From assembly GCA_035547695.1 (NCBI GenBank), contig DASZUK010000018.1, positions 62,001 through 126,000 on the forward strand: 64,000 nucleotides of DNA, in the 5' to 3' direction. Of the stretch, positions 1-7,788 are shown piece by piece. Below the pieces are notes generated by a model. That model was not told the origin of the DNA, did not search any database, and was given only the letters and a program-made list of their open reading frames with translations. The first letter of the stretch is position 1. Every line of letters starts with the position of its first letter. The position numbers were made by a program, and so were the translations under genes. The stretch comes from DASZUK01 sp035547695 (GTDB lineage: Bacteria; Actinomycetota; Acidimicrobiia; Acidimicrobiales; RAAP-2).

Positions 1-1341
1 CTGGCGGCCGCGTTGCTGGTGAACCAGGAGATGGTGAGCCGCCTGGGGGCGGTGACCGGAGCCGGGCACGCTCGACTGATCTACGAGCGGTTCGGGCGAC
101 GCTGGGGGGCCTTCGCGCTCGGCGATCTGCTGGTCGTCAACTTCTTGGTCGTCGTCACCGAGTTCATCGGCGTCGCGTACGGCCTCGGCTACTTCGGCGT
201 CAGCCGATACGTCTCCGTCCCCCTCGCCGCCCTCGTCTTGATCGCCCTGCCGATCACCGGCAGCTTCCGTCGCTGGGAGCGAGCGATGTACGTGCTCGTC
301 GGACTGAGCCTCGTCGCCGTGCCGCTCGTGGTCCTTGGTCACCACGCCGGCGCGCCGTCGGCGTTCATCGGACCCCGCCGTGGTCCCGATGAGACCACGG
401 TGCTCGTGCTCGTCGCGCTGATCGGCACCACGGTCGCCCCCTGGCAGCTCTTCTTCCAGCAGTCCAACGTGGTCGACAAACGGATCACCGCGCGGTGGCT
501 CCCCTACGAACGGGCGGACACCGCCATCGGCACCGTCTTGTTCGCCCTGGGGGCGGTCGGCGTGCTCGTCGCGTGTGCGCTGGCGTTCTCCGGCACCCCG
601 CTGCACGGTGCCTACGTCAATGCCGGCACGGTGGCCGACGACCTCCGCCAGCGAGCCGGGGCGTGGGCCGGAGCATTCTTCGCCGTCGTCCTGCTCAACG
701 GCTCCATCCTCGGCGCCGGCGCCGTCACCCTTTCCACCTCCTACGCCATCGGTGACGTGACCGGCACCAAGCACTCCCTCCACCGGTCCTGGCGCGACGC
801 CCGCAGGTTCCACGGCAGCTACGCCGCGCTGGTTGCTCTTGCCGCCGCCCTCGTGCTCGTGCCCGGTACCCCCCTCGGGATCGTCACCACCGGCGTCCAG
901 GCCCTGGCCGGGGTCCTCCTCCCCAGCGCATTGGTGTTCTTGGTCCTGCTCTGCAACGACCGAGCCGTGCTCGGGCCGTGGGTCAACCCCCGATGGCTCA
1001 ACGTCGTTGCCGGTGCCGCAGTGGCCGGCTTCCTCGTGCTCTCGGGACTTCTCGTCATCTCCACCCTGTTCCCGGCCCTCGTGATCGGCTGGCCGGCCAT
1101 CGTGGCCAGCCTCGCCGGGGCCGGGGCGCTCGGCGGCGCTGCCGGGCTACGCCTCAGCCCCGGCGCCTCTCGCGACGTCCCGGCGGGCGCGTCGCACTGG
1201 ACCATGCCGCCTCTCGAGGCCTTGCCGCCGCCCGTCGCCTCCCGGGCACGCACCTTCGGGCTGGCGATCCTACGGACCTACCTGCTGCTCTCGTCGGTGG
1301 CGGTCGTCGTCAAGGTGGTGCGGCTCATCGTCGGCTCGTAG
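1..1341 (+). CDS. NRAMP-like divalent metal transporter, 5' end outside window
   Basis: Polytopic membrane protein resembling the NRAMP family, which imports Mn2+/Fe2+ or related divalent ions with protons. The frame is open from base 1 (LAAALLVNQEMVSRLG), and 'QEMVSRLGAVTGAG' matches the part of NRAMP proteins just after the first membrane helix, so the true start lies upstream and the TTG at 13 is only the first in-frame start seen. 'GTTVAPWQLFFQQSNVVDK' corresponds to the conserved NRAMP helix-6 region, although the usual metal-ligand methionine context is not obvious. About ten hydrophobic segments follow. The specific substrate is not known; some NRAMP-related proteins do not carry manganese or iron. 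The family call is fairly secure, the substrate is not. Confidence 0.75.
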   Translation: MAAALLVNQEMVSRLGAVTGAGHARLIYERFGRRWGAFALGDLLVVNFLVVVTEFIGVAYGLGYFGVSRYVSVPLAALVLIALPITGSFRRWERAMYVLVGLSLVAVPLVVLGHHAGAPSAFIGPRRGPDETTVLVLVALIGTTVAPWQLFFQQSNVVDKRITARWLPYERADTAIGTVLFALGAVGVLVACALAFSGTPLHGAYVNAGTVADDLRQRAGAWAGAFFAVVLLNGSILGAGAVTLSTSYAIGDVTGTKHSLHRSWRDARRFHGSYAALVALAAALVLVPGTPLGIVTTGVQALAGVLLPSALVFLVLLCNDRAVLGPWVNPRWLNVVAGAAVAGFLVLSGLLVISTLFPALVIGWPAIVASLAGAGALGGAAGLRLSPGASRDVPAGASHWTMPPLEALPPPVASRARTFGLAILRTYLLLSSVAVVVKVVRLIVGS

Positions 1342-1393
1342 AAGCCGACTCCGCTCCGATCTCCCTCGCTGATGCCGAGGGTGGGTGCGCGGA

Positions 1394-1498
1394 GGGAGCG
1401 GGAACAGCGGCCCGCACGCTCCCACCAGGGTTCTAACGGTCCACGAACGCCGGCTTGTTACAACTCCGGTGGCAACGCTCCCGGGCGGAAAGGGAGCG
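1394..1498 (+). promoter_or_regulatory. Leader with alternative hairpins ahead of the Het-C-like gene
   Basis: The 190 bp between the transporter stop and the ATG at 1534 hold four copies of one 7-mer: GGGAGCG at 1394-1400, its complement CGCTCCC at 1417-1423, CGCTCCC again at 1476-1482, and GGGAGCG at 1492-1498. Segments 1-2 and 3-4 can form two separate hairpins, while 1-3 and 2-4 can pair instead. Such an arrangement is typical of attenuators and structured leaders. The first hairpin could also simply end the upstream transcript. I do not recognise a known riboswitch class. Confidence 0.35.
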
Positions 1499-1533
1499 GC
1501 GGTCACCGGATCTTTTGCGGAGGCGAGCGGCAG

Positions 1534-3192
1534 ATGGGCAAGTGGAAGGTGGCGGCCGGGCGCGGCGCCCTGGCACGATGGCGGGCCGTCGGGGTGGCGG
1601 GCCTGGCGGTGACGGGAATGGGTGCGGCCCTCGTCGTGCCCCAGGTGGTCGGGCAGGGCACCGCCGGGGCGTTGGGCACCCTCGGCAGCCAGGGCGCCGT
1701 GCACCAGATGGTGACCGAGGTGCTCTCCTGCGACTCGTGGCAGCGGCCGGACCCGCCCGACTGTTTCCAACCCAACTCGACAACCATGAAGTACCTGGCG
1801 GGTGCACCCGGGATCTACGGCGCCGTCGGTTCACCGGACCTGCTGACACAGCTCTTCGGTCACCCTCAGAACCACTGCGACAACGGCGACTACGACGTCG
1901 TCGATGGCAAGTACCTCCTCACGCCAGCCGACCTGGGAGGGATTGCCACCTTCGCCACACTTGCTCCGGCTTCGCCGATCCCGGAGTCGGAGGCGAACAG
2001 CCTCGTCGGAAGGTTGTCCCTGGGTCTGCGCAAGGTGGCGTCGCCACCGAGCCAGTCGCAGGCCCACCAGGTGTTGGTCGACTGCATCACACAGGCACAG
2101 CAACGGCTCACGAGCGCGGTCAACCTGGCTCGTGGGCTCCTCAACGCCGACGGGACGGCCATCGACTACGCACAGACGAAGCTCACCGGCGGCCCTGCGG
2201 GCACCATCCCCACCCCATGCCGGTTCCCGGATCCCGACCGCTCCAGCGACACGGACATCTCCGCCAAGTGCGCCGTCCTCAACCAGTTCGGCCGGGCCCT
2301 GCACACCATCGAGGACTTCTGGAGCCACTCGAACTGGGCCGACATCGCCACACCCCTACAGCCGACCTCCGGGGTCAACCCTCCGGGGCTCAACCGTTCC
2401 TACCCTCCCCCCTACTTCACAGTCGGCTACACACCCAAGACGGCGCCGGCGACCGATTTCCCGCCCACACTGATCACCGGGTACGACGACAGCATCGGCA
2501 GTTGCCCCTGGGGCCGGGTCTGCCACAGCGTCCTCAACAAGGACCGGGGCACCGTCGACCCCATCACCGGGGCCACCAGCAACCCGACAGCCACAGCAAG
2601 CCCGCGAGGGACGATCGTCACAAGCGCCGACCAGCGGACGAACTTCGACAAGACGGTGGCCGGAGCCCGGAACCAGGTGGTCACCACCTGGGACTCCTTC
2701 GTCACCGCCCTCAACGGCAAGTACGGCGCCGCCCAGGCGGCCCTGATGGTGCGGGCATTGACCCTCGACTACCCCTGGACCACCTGCCGGGTGAACGGCA
2801 GTGCCTACACAGCCCTCGGCCCTCCACAGGGCGACGTCGCGGCGAACCGGACCGCCAGGATCAGGATCGTCAACAACACCGGCCTGCAGATGCAGTGTGG
2901 CACCGCCACCCTCGACTACGGGGCCTGGGGGGTCATGCCTCCCGACGGCCTGGCGCCGCAGGGCGTGCTGTGGTTCAAGACGTTGAGCAACGGCACCGGC
3001 GACGTCGGCAGCGTCACGTACACCTTCGGTTCGGGCACGACCGTGCAGATGAACTGGAACGTCCCGTGGATCGGGTCGACCAGCATCTCCTGCACGGTCT
3101 CGGGTCCAAACGCCGGGCAGTACAAATGCACAGTCACCGGCAACGTGTCCGGCAACGATCCCACCCCGGTCATCGCGGTGAACCCGGCATGA
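1534..3192 (+). CDS. Secreted Het-C-like protein with aegerolysin-like C-terminus
   Basis: A 552-residue exported protein. ATG 1534 is chosen because GGAGGCGAG lies just upstream and the first 45 residues form a basic, hydrophobic signal peptide (WRAVGVAGLAVTGMGAALVV); the frame is open farther upstream but without protein-like content. Near residue 255, 'ALHTIEDFWSHSNWADI' matches the His/Asp-rich signature of Het-C-like and zinc-dependent phospholipase C-like proteins, so a membrane-lipid substrate is possible. The last ~120 residues (starting 'ARIRIVNNTGLQMQC', including 'NWNVPWIGS') look like a beta-sandwich of aegerolysin type, a family that binds membrane lipids; this second assignment is weaker. 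The stop overlaps the next start (ATGA), so the two secreted proteins are probably made together. Function is inferred, not known. Confidence 0.65.
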   Translation: MGKWKVAAGRGALARWRAVGVAGLAVTGMGAALVVPQVVGQGTAGALGTLGSQGAVHQMVTEVLSCDSWQRPDPPDCFQPNSTTMKYLAGAPGIYGAVGSPDLLTQLFGHPQNHCDNGDYDVVDGKYLLTPADLGGIATFATLAPASPIPESEANSLVGRLSLGLRKVASPPSQSQAHQVLVDCITQAQQRLTSAVNLARGLLNADGTAIDYAQTKLTGGPAGTIPTPCRFPDPDRSSDTDISAKCAVLNQFGRALHTIEDFWSHSNWADIATPLQPTSGVNPPGLNRSYPPPYFTVGYTPKTAPATDFPPTLITGYDDSIGSCPWGRVCHSVLNKDRGTVDPITGATSNPTATASPRGTIVTSADQRTNFDKTVAGARNQVVTTWDSFVTALNGKYGAAQAALMVRALTLDYPWTTCRVNGSAYTALGPPQGDVAANRTARIRIVNNTGLQMQCGTATLDYGAWGVMPPDGLAPQGVLWFKTLSNGTGDVGSVTYTFGSGTTVQMNWNVPWIGSTSISCTVSGPNAGQYKCTVTGNVSGNDPTPVIAVNPA

Positions 3193-3653
3193 CCACAGCG
3201 ACCGGACGACCGCGGCGACTGCGCCGTGCACTGACGGGACTGGCGGCCGCCGGGGTGCTCCTCGGGACCGGTGTGGGCATCACCGGCGTGGCCAGCGGCG
3301 CCAGCGTGGCCGGTGCCAGCATGGCCGGCGCCCGCGTAGCCGGCGCCGCTGGAAAGGCCCCGAAGTACGCCAAGGCCGACCTCACCCGGTGCCCGGGGGC
3401 CGTCGGGCGGTTGGGCAGGGTCTACGTGCAGAACGTCACCTGCAAGCAGGCCGTCGCCAACATCAACGAGACCGAGTTGCGCGACGCCGCGGCCGGCAAG
3501 GGCACACTCTGCCTCCCGGGCTGGAAGTCGGTCGACCAGGACTACAAGGGGGTCACGGTGGCCTGGGGCCACGTCCTCTCCAGTTGCCTACGACCCAAGA
3601 ACGGGAAGCAGCAGATCTACACCTTCGACGCCGTGGCCGTCTCGACCGACTGA
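3189..3653 (+). CDS. Small secreted four-cysteine protein, partner of Het-C-like protein
   Basis: A 154-residue protein that starts in the stop codon of the Het-C-like gene (ATGA), indicating translational coupling. The N-terminus is arginine-rich, followed by a hydrophobic stretch (ALTGLAAAGVLLGTGVG), so it is probably exported. The mature part has four cysteines (DLTRCPG, VTCKQA, TLCLPG, SSCLRP), consistent with two disulfides in an extracytoplasmic domain. Between signal and domain are three 15-bp tandem repeats at 3300-3344, giving GASVA-type pentapeptides. I do not recognise the family. The context suggests a partner, inhibitor or immunity protein of the preceding protein, but this is inference. 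Confidence 0.7.
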   Translation: MTTATGRPRRLRRALTGLAAAGVLLGTGVGITGVASGASVAGASMAGARVAGAAGKAPKYAKADLTRCPGAVGRLGRVYVQNVTCKQAVANINETELRDAAAGKGTLCLPGWKSVDQDYKGVTVAWGHVLSSCLRPKNGKQQIYTFDAVAVSTD

Positions 3654-3820
3654 TGCCGGACCGTCGGCGGAGCCGATCGGACGGGACTCCCCCACCGGAG
3701 GGGTCCCGGTCTTCACCAGAGCTCCCGGTCTTCGTAGCGCCCGGAGGCGCCCGGTCTTCGTAGCGCAGGTTCGCCCGGCACCTGCCCCGTCACGCCACCG
3801 GTCGACCTCCGCCGAACCGG

Positions 3821-3826
3821 TAAGGT
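3821..3826 (+). promoter_or_regulatory. Putative -10 element of the SARP gene (leaderless)
   Basis: TAAGGT lies 8 nt before the ATG at 3835, and no Shine-Dalgarno sequence is present. This spacing would place transcription start at or next to the start codon. A GTCGACC at 3801 is a poor -35 at short spacing. Confidence 0.4.
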
Positions 3827-3834
3827 CCGCGGCG

Positions 3835-6777
3835 ATGGCGGTCAGGGTTCGTTGCCTCGGCGGGCTCCGTGTCGAGCAGGACGGCACCCAGCCGGCGTTC
3901 GCCTACCAAAAGGCGAAGGCGCTGGTCGTCTACCTGGTGCTCAACCGGCGACCGGTGTCCCGGCGGGCGCTGGCCGAGCTGCTCTGGGGCGAGGTGCCCG
4001 AGCAGAAGGGCCGGGCCGGGCTACGGGTGGTCCTGCACGACGTCCGCCGGAGCCTGGGAGAGGTCCTGGTGGCCGAGGGGGACGAGGTCGGGTTGGCCGG
4101 ATCGGCGCCGGTCGCCACGGATGTGCTGGCCTTCGAGGCGGCGGTCGACGACGGGGCGTGGGACCAGGCCGTCACCCTCTACCGGGGACCGTTCCTCGAC
4201 GGGTTCTCGGTCGAGCGTGCCCCGGGGTTCGACCAGTGGGTGCTGCAGACTCGGGAACGGCTCCATCAGGTCGCGGCCACCGCCCTCCTGGCCCGGGCCG
4301 AGGAGCACGAGGCGGCCGGAGCCACGGCGTCGGCGGTGGCCGTGCTCGGCCGGATGGTGGCGCTGGACCCCTGGGACGAGGAGGCCCGGCGGCGGCTCAT
4401 GGCCGTCCTGGCCGGGTCGGGCCGGCCGGCGGCGGCACTCGACGTCTACCGGGGGCTCGCCCACCATCTGGCCGTCGAGGCGGGGGACGTACCGGAAGAC
4501 CCCACGATGGAGCTGGCCGAGTGGATCGCCGCCGGGAGCCGACCGAACGCCCCGGTCGCCGCGGCGTCGCAGGCGCACCTCACCCACGGGGCCTTCATCG
4601 GGCGGAAGGCAGAGCTGGCCGCCCTGGAGGAACTGGTGGCCGGGGGCGCCCGCATCGTCACCCTGTCCGGTCCGGGCGGGGTCGGCAAGACCCGGCTGGC
4701 CGAGGAGCTCCTCGGTGGCCTGGGAGGCGGGCCGGGACCGACCTGGGCGGGGACGGCGGCGTTCGTCGACCTGGCGGGGGTGGACACGGCCACGGAGATC
4801 CCGATGGCCGTCGCCCGCAGCCTGCACCTGCCGCTCCTCGGCGTCCGGCCCCCCTTCGACGAGGTGGTCGCCGCCCTGCGCGACACCCCGGTGTTGGTGG
4901 TGCTCGACAACATGGAGCACCTGCTGCCGGACGGCGCAGGCGTCGTCAGTGCCCTGGTGAGCCGCTGCCCCAGGGTCGTGGTCGTGGCCACGAGCCGGCG
5001 GCGCCTGGGGCTTCGGGCCGAGCGCGTCGTCCGGGTCCGTCCGCTGGACCTTCCGCCACCCGACGGCGACCCGGCGACCTCCGCCGCCAGCCCTTCGGTG
5101 GCCCTGTTCCTCGAACGGGCGGCCGAAGGTGGCGTGCCGCTGGACCCGACCGACCCGACCGTGGTGGCCGACGTGGCGGAGCTCTGCCGCCGCCTCGACG
5201 GCCTCCCGTTGGCCATCGAGTTCGGTGCGCTGCAGATGCGCTACCGCACGCCCGCCGAGGCCCTCCTGGAGCTCGGCAGCCGTCCCGGCGAGCTGGGTGA
5301 CCACAGCGGCGACCGGCCGTCCCGGCACCGGACGCTCCTCGATTCGGTCGACTGGAGCTACCGCATGCTCGACGACGACGCGCAGCGGCTCCTGCGCGCT
5401 CTGGCGGTCTTCAGGGGTGGCTGTGCCCTCGACGTGCTGGCCGGCGACCGGAGCCGGTGGCCATCGGTGGCCACGTTGGTGGATGCCGGCCTCCTGGACC
5501 GCCGGGAGGCCGACGGCGTCACCCGCCTGGTCATGATGGAGTCGACCAGGACCTTCGCCTTGACCGAGTTGGAACGGCGGGGCGAGCTGGCGGACGCCGA
5601 GTCCCGGCACTGCGCCGCCCATCTGGAGCTGGCGACCCGGGCCGACGCGGCGCTGCGGGGAAGGGCGCCGGGCCAGATCGCCTGGCTCGACCGGCTCGAC
5701 CGCGAGGCCGACAACCTGACGGCGGCGCTGCGCTACGCCTGCGAGCACGACGTGGCCAGCGGGCTGGCGCTGGCCAACGCGCTGGCCTGGTTCTGGCACA
5801 TCCACGGCCGTCTCCAGGAGGGCAGCGCCTGGCTGGCCCGCCTGGTCGAGCTCGGCGACGGCCAGGTCGGCACTGGCCAGGTGGGCACTGGCCAGGTCGG
5901 CACTGGCCAGATCGGCACTGGCCAGGTCGGCACTGGCCGGGCCGTCGCCGATGCCGTGCTGAACCTCGCCAGGTTCGCCATCCGCCGCGGGGACGACGGC
6001 TCGCCGGCCCTGCTGGACCGTGCGGAGCGACTGCTCGGAGACCTCGATGACCGGATCGCGCGCTGCGAGGTGGCACACCTCCGGGTGCAATGGTCGCTGA
6101 CCGCCGGGCCGATCAGCGACCATGCGCTGGCCGACAAGGCCCGGCTGCTGCGCACCCTGGTGACGACGCTCGACCGCGAGGGGGCACCCTGGGATGCCGC
6201 CCGGGTGCTCCTCACACTGGCCACGATCCTCCATCTCGAGGGCGACCACGCAGGCGCGGCCGCCGCGGCAAGGGAAGGGCTGTCCCGGTTCGAGCAGGCG
6301 GCCGACGTACGTGGACGGGGCGCCATCCTGGTGGTGCTCGGCCTGGCCACCCAGGAGCTGGGTGACGTGCAGGCCGGTCGACGGCAGCTCGAAGAGGCCC
6401 TGGAGCACCTGCTGGCGGTGGGCGACCACGTCCAGGCCATCCATGCGGTCCTGGCGCTCGGAGGCAGCTACCTCGTCGCCGGGGACGACGTCACCCGCGG
6501 GGCGACGCTGCTGGGCGTGGGGGCCCGGCTCCTCGACAACGCCGGGGCCCACTACCCGGCGCTGTTCCAGGCCTCCATCGACCGGTACACGGCCCTCCGA
6601 CGCCCCGTCGTCGGGGACCCCGCATGGCAGGAGGCCTGGAACCGGGGATGGGAGGCGGGCCTGGGGGCGGTAGCCGTAGCCGTTCCGGAGCGGTCCGCCG
6701 GTTCGGCCGCCCTACGAGCAGTCGGAGCGGGTCGGGCGGGGAGGCTTTCGCCTGGTTCGGGCTTGGACGATGGATGA
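3835..6777 (+). CDS. SARP/AfsR-type regulator with BTAD and STAND ATPase domains
   Basis: A 980-residue cytoplasmic regulator. Residues 1-95 form an OmpR-like winged helix (VRCLGGLRVEQDG, ALAELLWGE) and 95-235 a bacterial transcriptional activation domain (WVLQTRERLHQ, ALDVYRGLAHHLAVE). A STAND/NB-ARC ATPase follows: Walker A GPGGVGKT near 280, Walker B VLVVLDN near 353, and the GLPLAIE motif near 456. The C-terminal third is helical and TPR-like. This is the AfsR/SARP architecture, in which nucleotide and ligand sensing control DNA binding, often for secondary metabolism. Five 15-bp repeats (5860-5934) insert a GQVGT run inside the helical region. The last 66 bp overlap the end of the convergent LysR gene. 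The target genes are unknown; no biosynthetic cluster is adjacent. Confidence 0.9.
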   Translation: MAVRVRCLGGLRVEQDGTQPAFAYQKAKALVVYLVLNRRPVSRRALAELLWGEVPEQKGRAGLRVVLHDVRRSLGEVLVAEGDEVGLAGSAPVATDVLAFEAAVDDGAWDQAVTLYRGPFLDGFSVERAPGFDQWVLQTRERLHQVAATALLARAEEHEAAGATASAVAVLGRMVALDPWDEEARRRLMAVLAGSGRPAAALDVYRGLAHHLAVEAGDVPEDPTMELAEWIAAGSRPNAPVAAASQAHLTHGAFIGRKAELAALEELVAGGARIVTLSGPGGVGKTRLAEELLGGLGGGPGPTWAGTAAFVDLAGVDTATEIPMAVARSLHLPLLGVRPPFDEVVAALRDTPVLVVLDNMEHLLPDGAGVVSALVSRCPRVVVVATSRRRLGLRAERVVRVRPLDLPPPDGDPATSAASPSVALFLERAAEGGVPLDPTDPTVVADVAELCRRLDGLPLAIEFGALQMRYRTPAEALLELGSRPGELGDHSGDRPSRHRTLLDSVDWSYRMLDDDAQRLLRALAVFRGGCALDVLAGDRSRWPSVATLVDAGLLDRREADGVTRLVMMESTRTFALTELERRGELADAESRHCAAHLELATRADAALRGRAPGQIAWLDRLDREADNLTAALRYACEHDVASGLALANALAWFWHIHGRLQEGSAWLARLVELGDGQVGTGQVGTGQVGTGQIGTGQVGTGRAVADAVLNLARFAIRRGDDGSPALLDRAERLLGDLDDRIARCEVAHLRVQWSLTAGPISDHALADKARLLRTLVTTLDREGAPWDAARVLLTLATILHLEGDHAGAAAAAREGLSRFEQAADVRGRGAILVVLGLATQELGDVQAGRRQLEEALEHLLAVGDHVQAIHAVLALGGSYLVAGDDVTRGATLLGVGARLLDNAGAHYPALFQASIDRYTALRRPVVGDPAWQEAWNRGWEAGLGAVAVAVPERSAGSAALRAVGAGRAGRLSPGSGLDDG
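5860..5934 (+). repeat. Five in-frame 15-bp tandem repeats (GQVGT)
   Basis: Five successive copies of a unit beginning GGCCAGGTCGGCACT, with single-base variants in copies 2 and 4 (GTG for GTC, ATC for GTC). They encode GQVGT x3, GQIGT, GQVGT at about residues 676-700 of the SARP regulator. Copy number could change without a frameshift. Confidence 0.95.
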
Positions 6778-7731
6778 GCCGCCGAGACGCGCTGGTGAGC
6801 CTGCTCCGGCGGATGCTCCGCGCCGCCGCCTCGCCGACGGACCTCGGCTGACCGCAGGAGGCGGGGTCAACACGTCCGCCAGGGCCCGGGCGGCGGTGGA
6901 CAGCTCGACGTTGCGGCGCTGCGCCAGCAGGATCGTCCGGCGGAGCCCGGGCGCGGCGAACGGCACCACCCGGAACCGTTCGCCGGCCACCGTGCGGGGG
7001 ACCACGGCCAGGCCGAGGCCGGCGCGGACGAGCTCGAGGACGGCGTCCATCTCGCCGCCCTCGACGGCGAAGGTGGGGGAGAACCCGGCCTCCCGGCAGG
7101 CGGCCTCGGTGGTCTCGCGCAGGTCGTAGCCGGGACGGAACATCACCAGCGGCCGGCCCTCGAGCTCGGCCACGGTGATCCGCTCTCGGCGACCGGCCGG
7201 GCTGGGGGCCGACGGCGAAGAGATGACCACGAGCTCCTCGGTGAAAAGCGGCAGGGTGGCCAGTTGCGGGTCGTCGCCCAGGCGGGTGTCGACCACCAGG
7301 GCGAAGTCCAGCGCCCCCTCGGCCAGCCGTCGCTGGAGGTCGCGGGAGCCGCCCTCCTGGATCGCCAGCTCGATGCCGGGATGGTCCCGGTGGAACCCGG
7401 CCAGCACCCCGGGGAGCAGCCCGGTGCAGAGGCTGGGCGTAGCCCCGAGCCGGACCCGGCCGCGGTCCAGCTCCAGCACCTCCCGGATCCGGCGGCGGGC
7501 GGCGTCGGCATCAGCCAGCATTCGCCGGGCCACCGGCAGCAGCGCCTCCCCGGCGTCGGTCAGCGACACGTTCCCCCTGGTCCGCTGGAGCAGGGGCGCA
7601 CCCAGCTCCCGTTCGAGGGCCCGCACCTGCTGGGACAGGGAAGGCTGGGCGACCCCCACCTGGTCGGCCGCCCGGGTGAAGTGCCGGGCGTCGGCCACGG
7701 CCACGAAATAGGCCAACTGCTGCAACTGCAC
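6712..7731 (-). CDS. LysR-family transcriptional regulator
   Basis: A DNA-binding winged helix at the N-terminus (VQLQQLAYFVAVADARHFT, AAQVGVAQPSLSQQVRALE) is followed by a two-lobe LysR effector domain (RVRLGATPSLCTGLLPGVL, FALVVDTRLGDD, GLGLAVVPRTVAGERF). GTG 7731 gives the canonical LysR beginning M-Q-L-Q-Q-L and leaves a LysR box just upstream; ATG 7761 or 7773 would also be in frame and would add 10-14 residues. The protein is 339 residues from 7731, with a basic Arg/Pro-rich tail of about 45 residues that overlaps the end of the SARP gene. It is divergent from an MFS exporter and most likely controls it, as is usual for this arrangement. The inducer is unknown. Confidence 0.88.
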   Translation of the reverse strand: MQLQQLAYFVAVADARHFTRAADQVGVAQPSLSQQVRALERELGAPLLQRTRGNVSLTDAGEALLPVARRMLADADAARRRIREVLELDRGRVRLGATPSLCTGLLPGVLAGFHRDHPGIELAIQEGGSRDLQRRLAEGALDFALVVDTRLGDDPQLATLPLFTEELVVISSPSAPSPAGRRERITVAELEGRPLVMFRPGYDLRETTEAACREAGFSPTFAVEGGEMDAVLELVRAGLGLAVVPRTVAGERFRVVPFAAPGLRRTILLAQRRNVELSTAARALADVLTPPPAVSRGPSARRRRGASAGAGSPARLGGSSIVQARTRRKPPRPTRSDCS

Positions 7732-7740
7732 CTGCTCAGC

Positions 7741-7755
7741 ATAGCTTTTCCCTAT
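7741..7755. promoter_or_regulatory. LysR-type binding box ATAG-N7-CTAT
   Basis: ATAG-CTTTTCC-CTAT is a perfect dyad with the T-N11-A spacing of LysR-family boxes. It lies 9 bp upstream of GTG 7731 of the lysR gene and 17 bp upstream of the ATG at 7772 of the divergent MFS gene, so it is placed to control both. Confidence 0.55.
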
Positions 7756-7760
7756 TGTCA

Positions 7761-7788
7761 TCAGAGTTGTCATGTCTTTGACCTCTGA
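7761..7788. promoter_or_regulatory. Second dyad over the MFS start codon
   Basis: TCAGAG-N16-CTCTGA with an inner GTCA-N6-TGAC forms a 28-bp near-palindrome covering the MFS start at 7772. It may be a second operator or activation site in the lysR/MFS control region; if so, the real MFS start could be the GTG at 7814. Confidence 0.3.

Noticed and set aside
1342..1533. c-di-AMP (ydaO-type) riboswitch upstream of the Het-C-like gene
   Set aside because: Some GC-rich pieces look similar, but the conserved motif order could not be found.
4021..6552. 843-codon antisense frame over the SARP gene
   Set aside because: Pro/Gly/Arg/His-rich shadow caused by high GC; no ribosome binding site or domain, and the plus-strand gene is clear.
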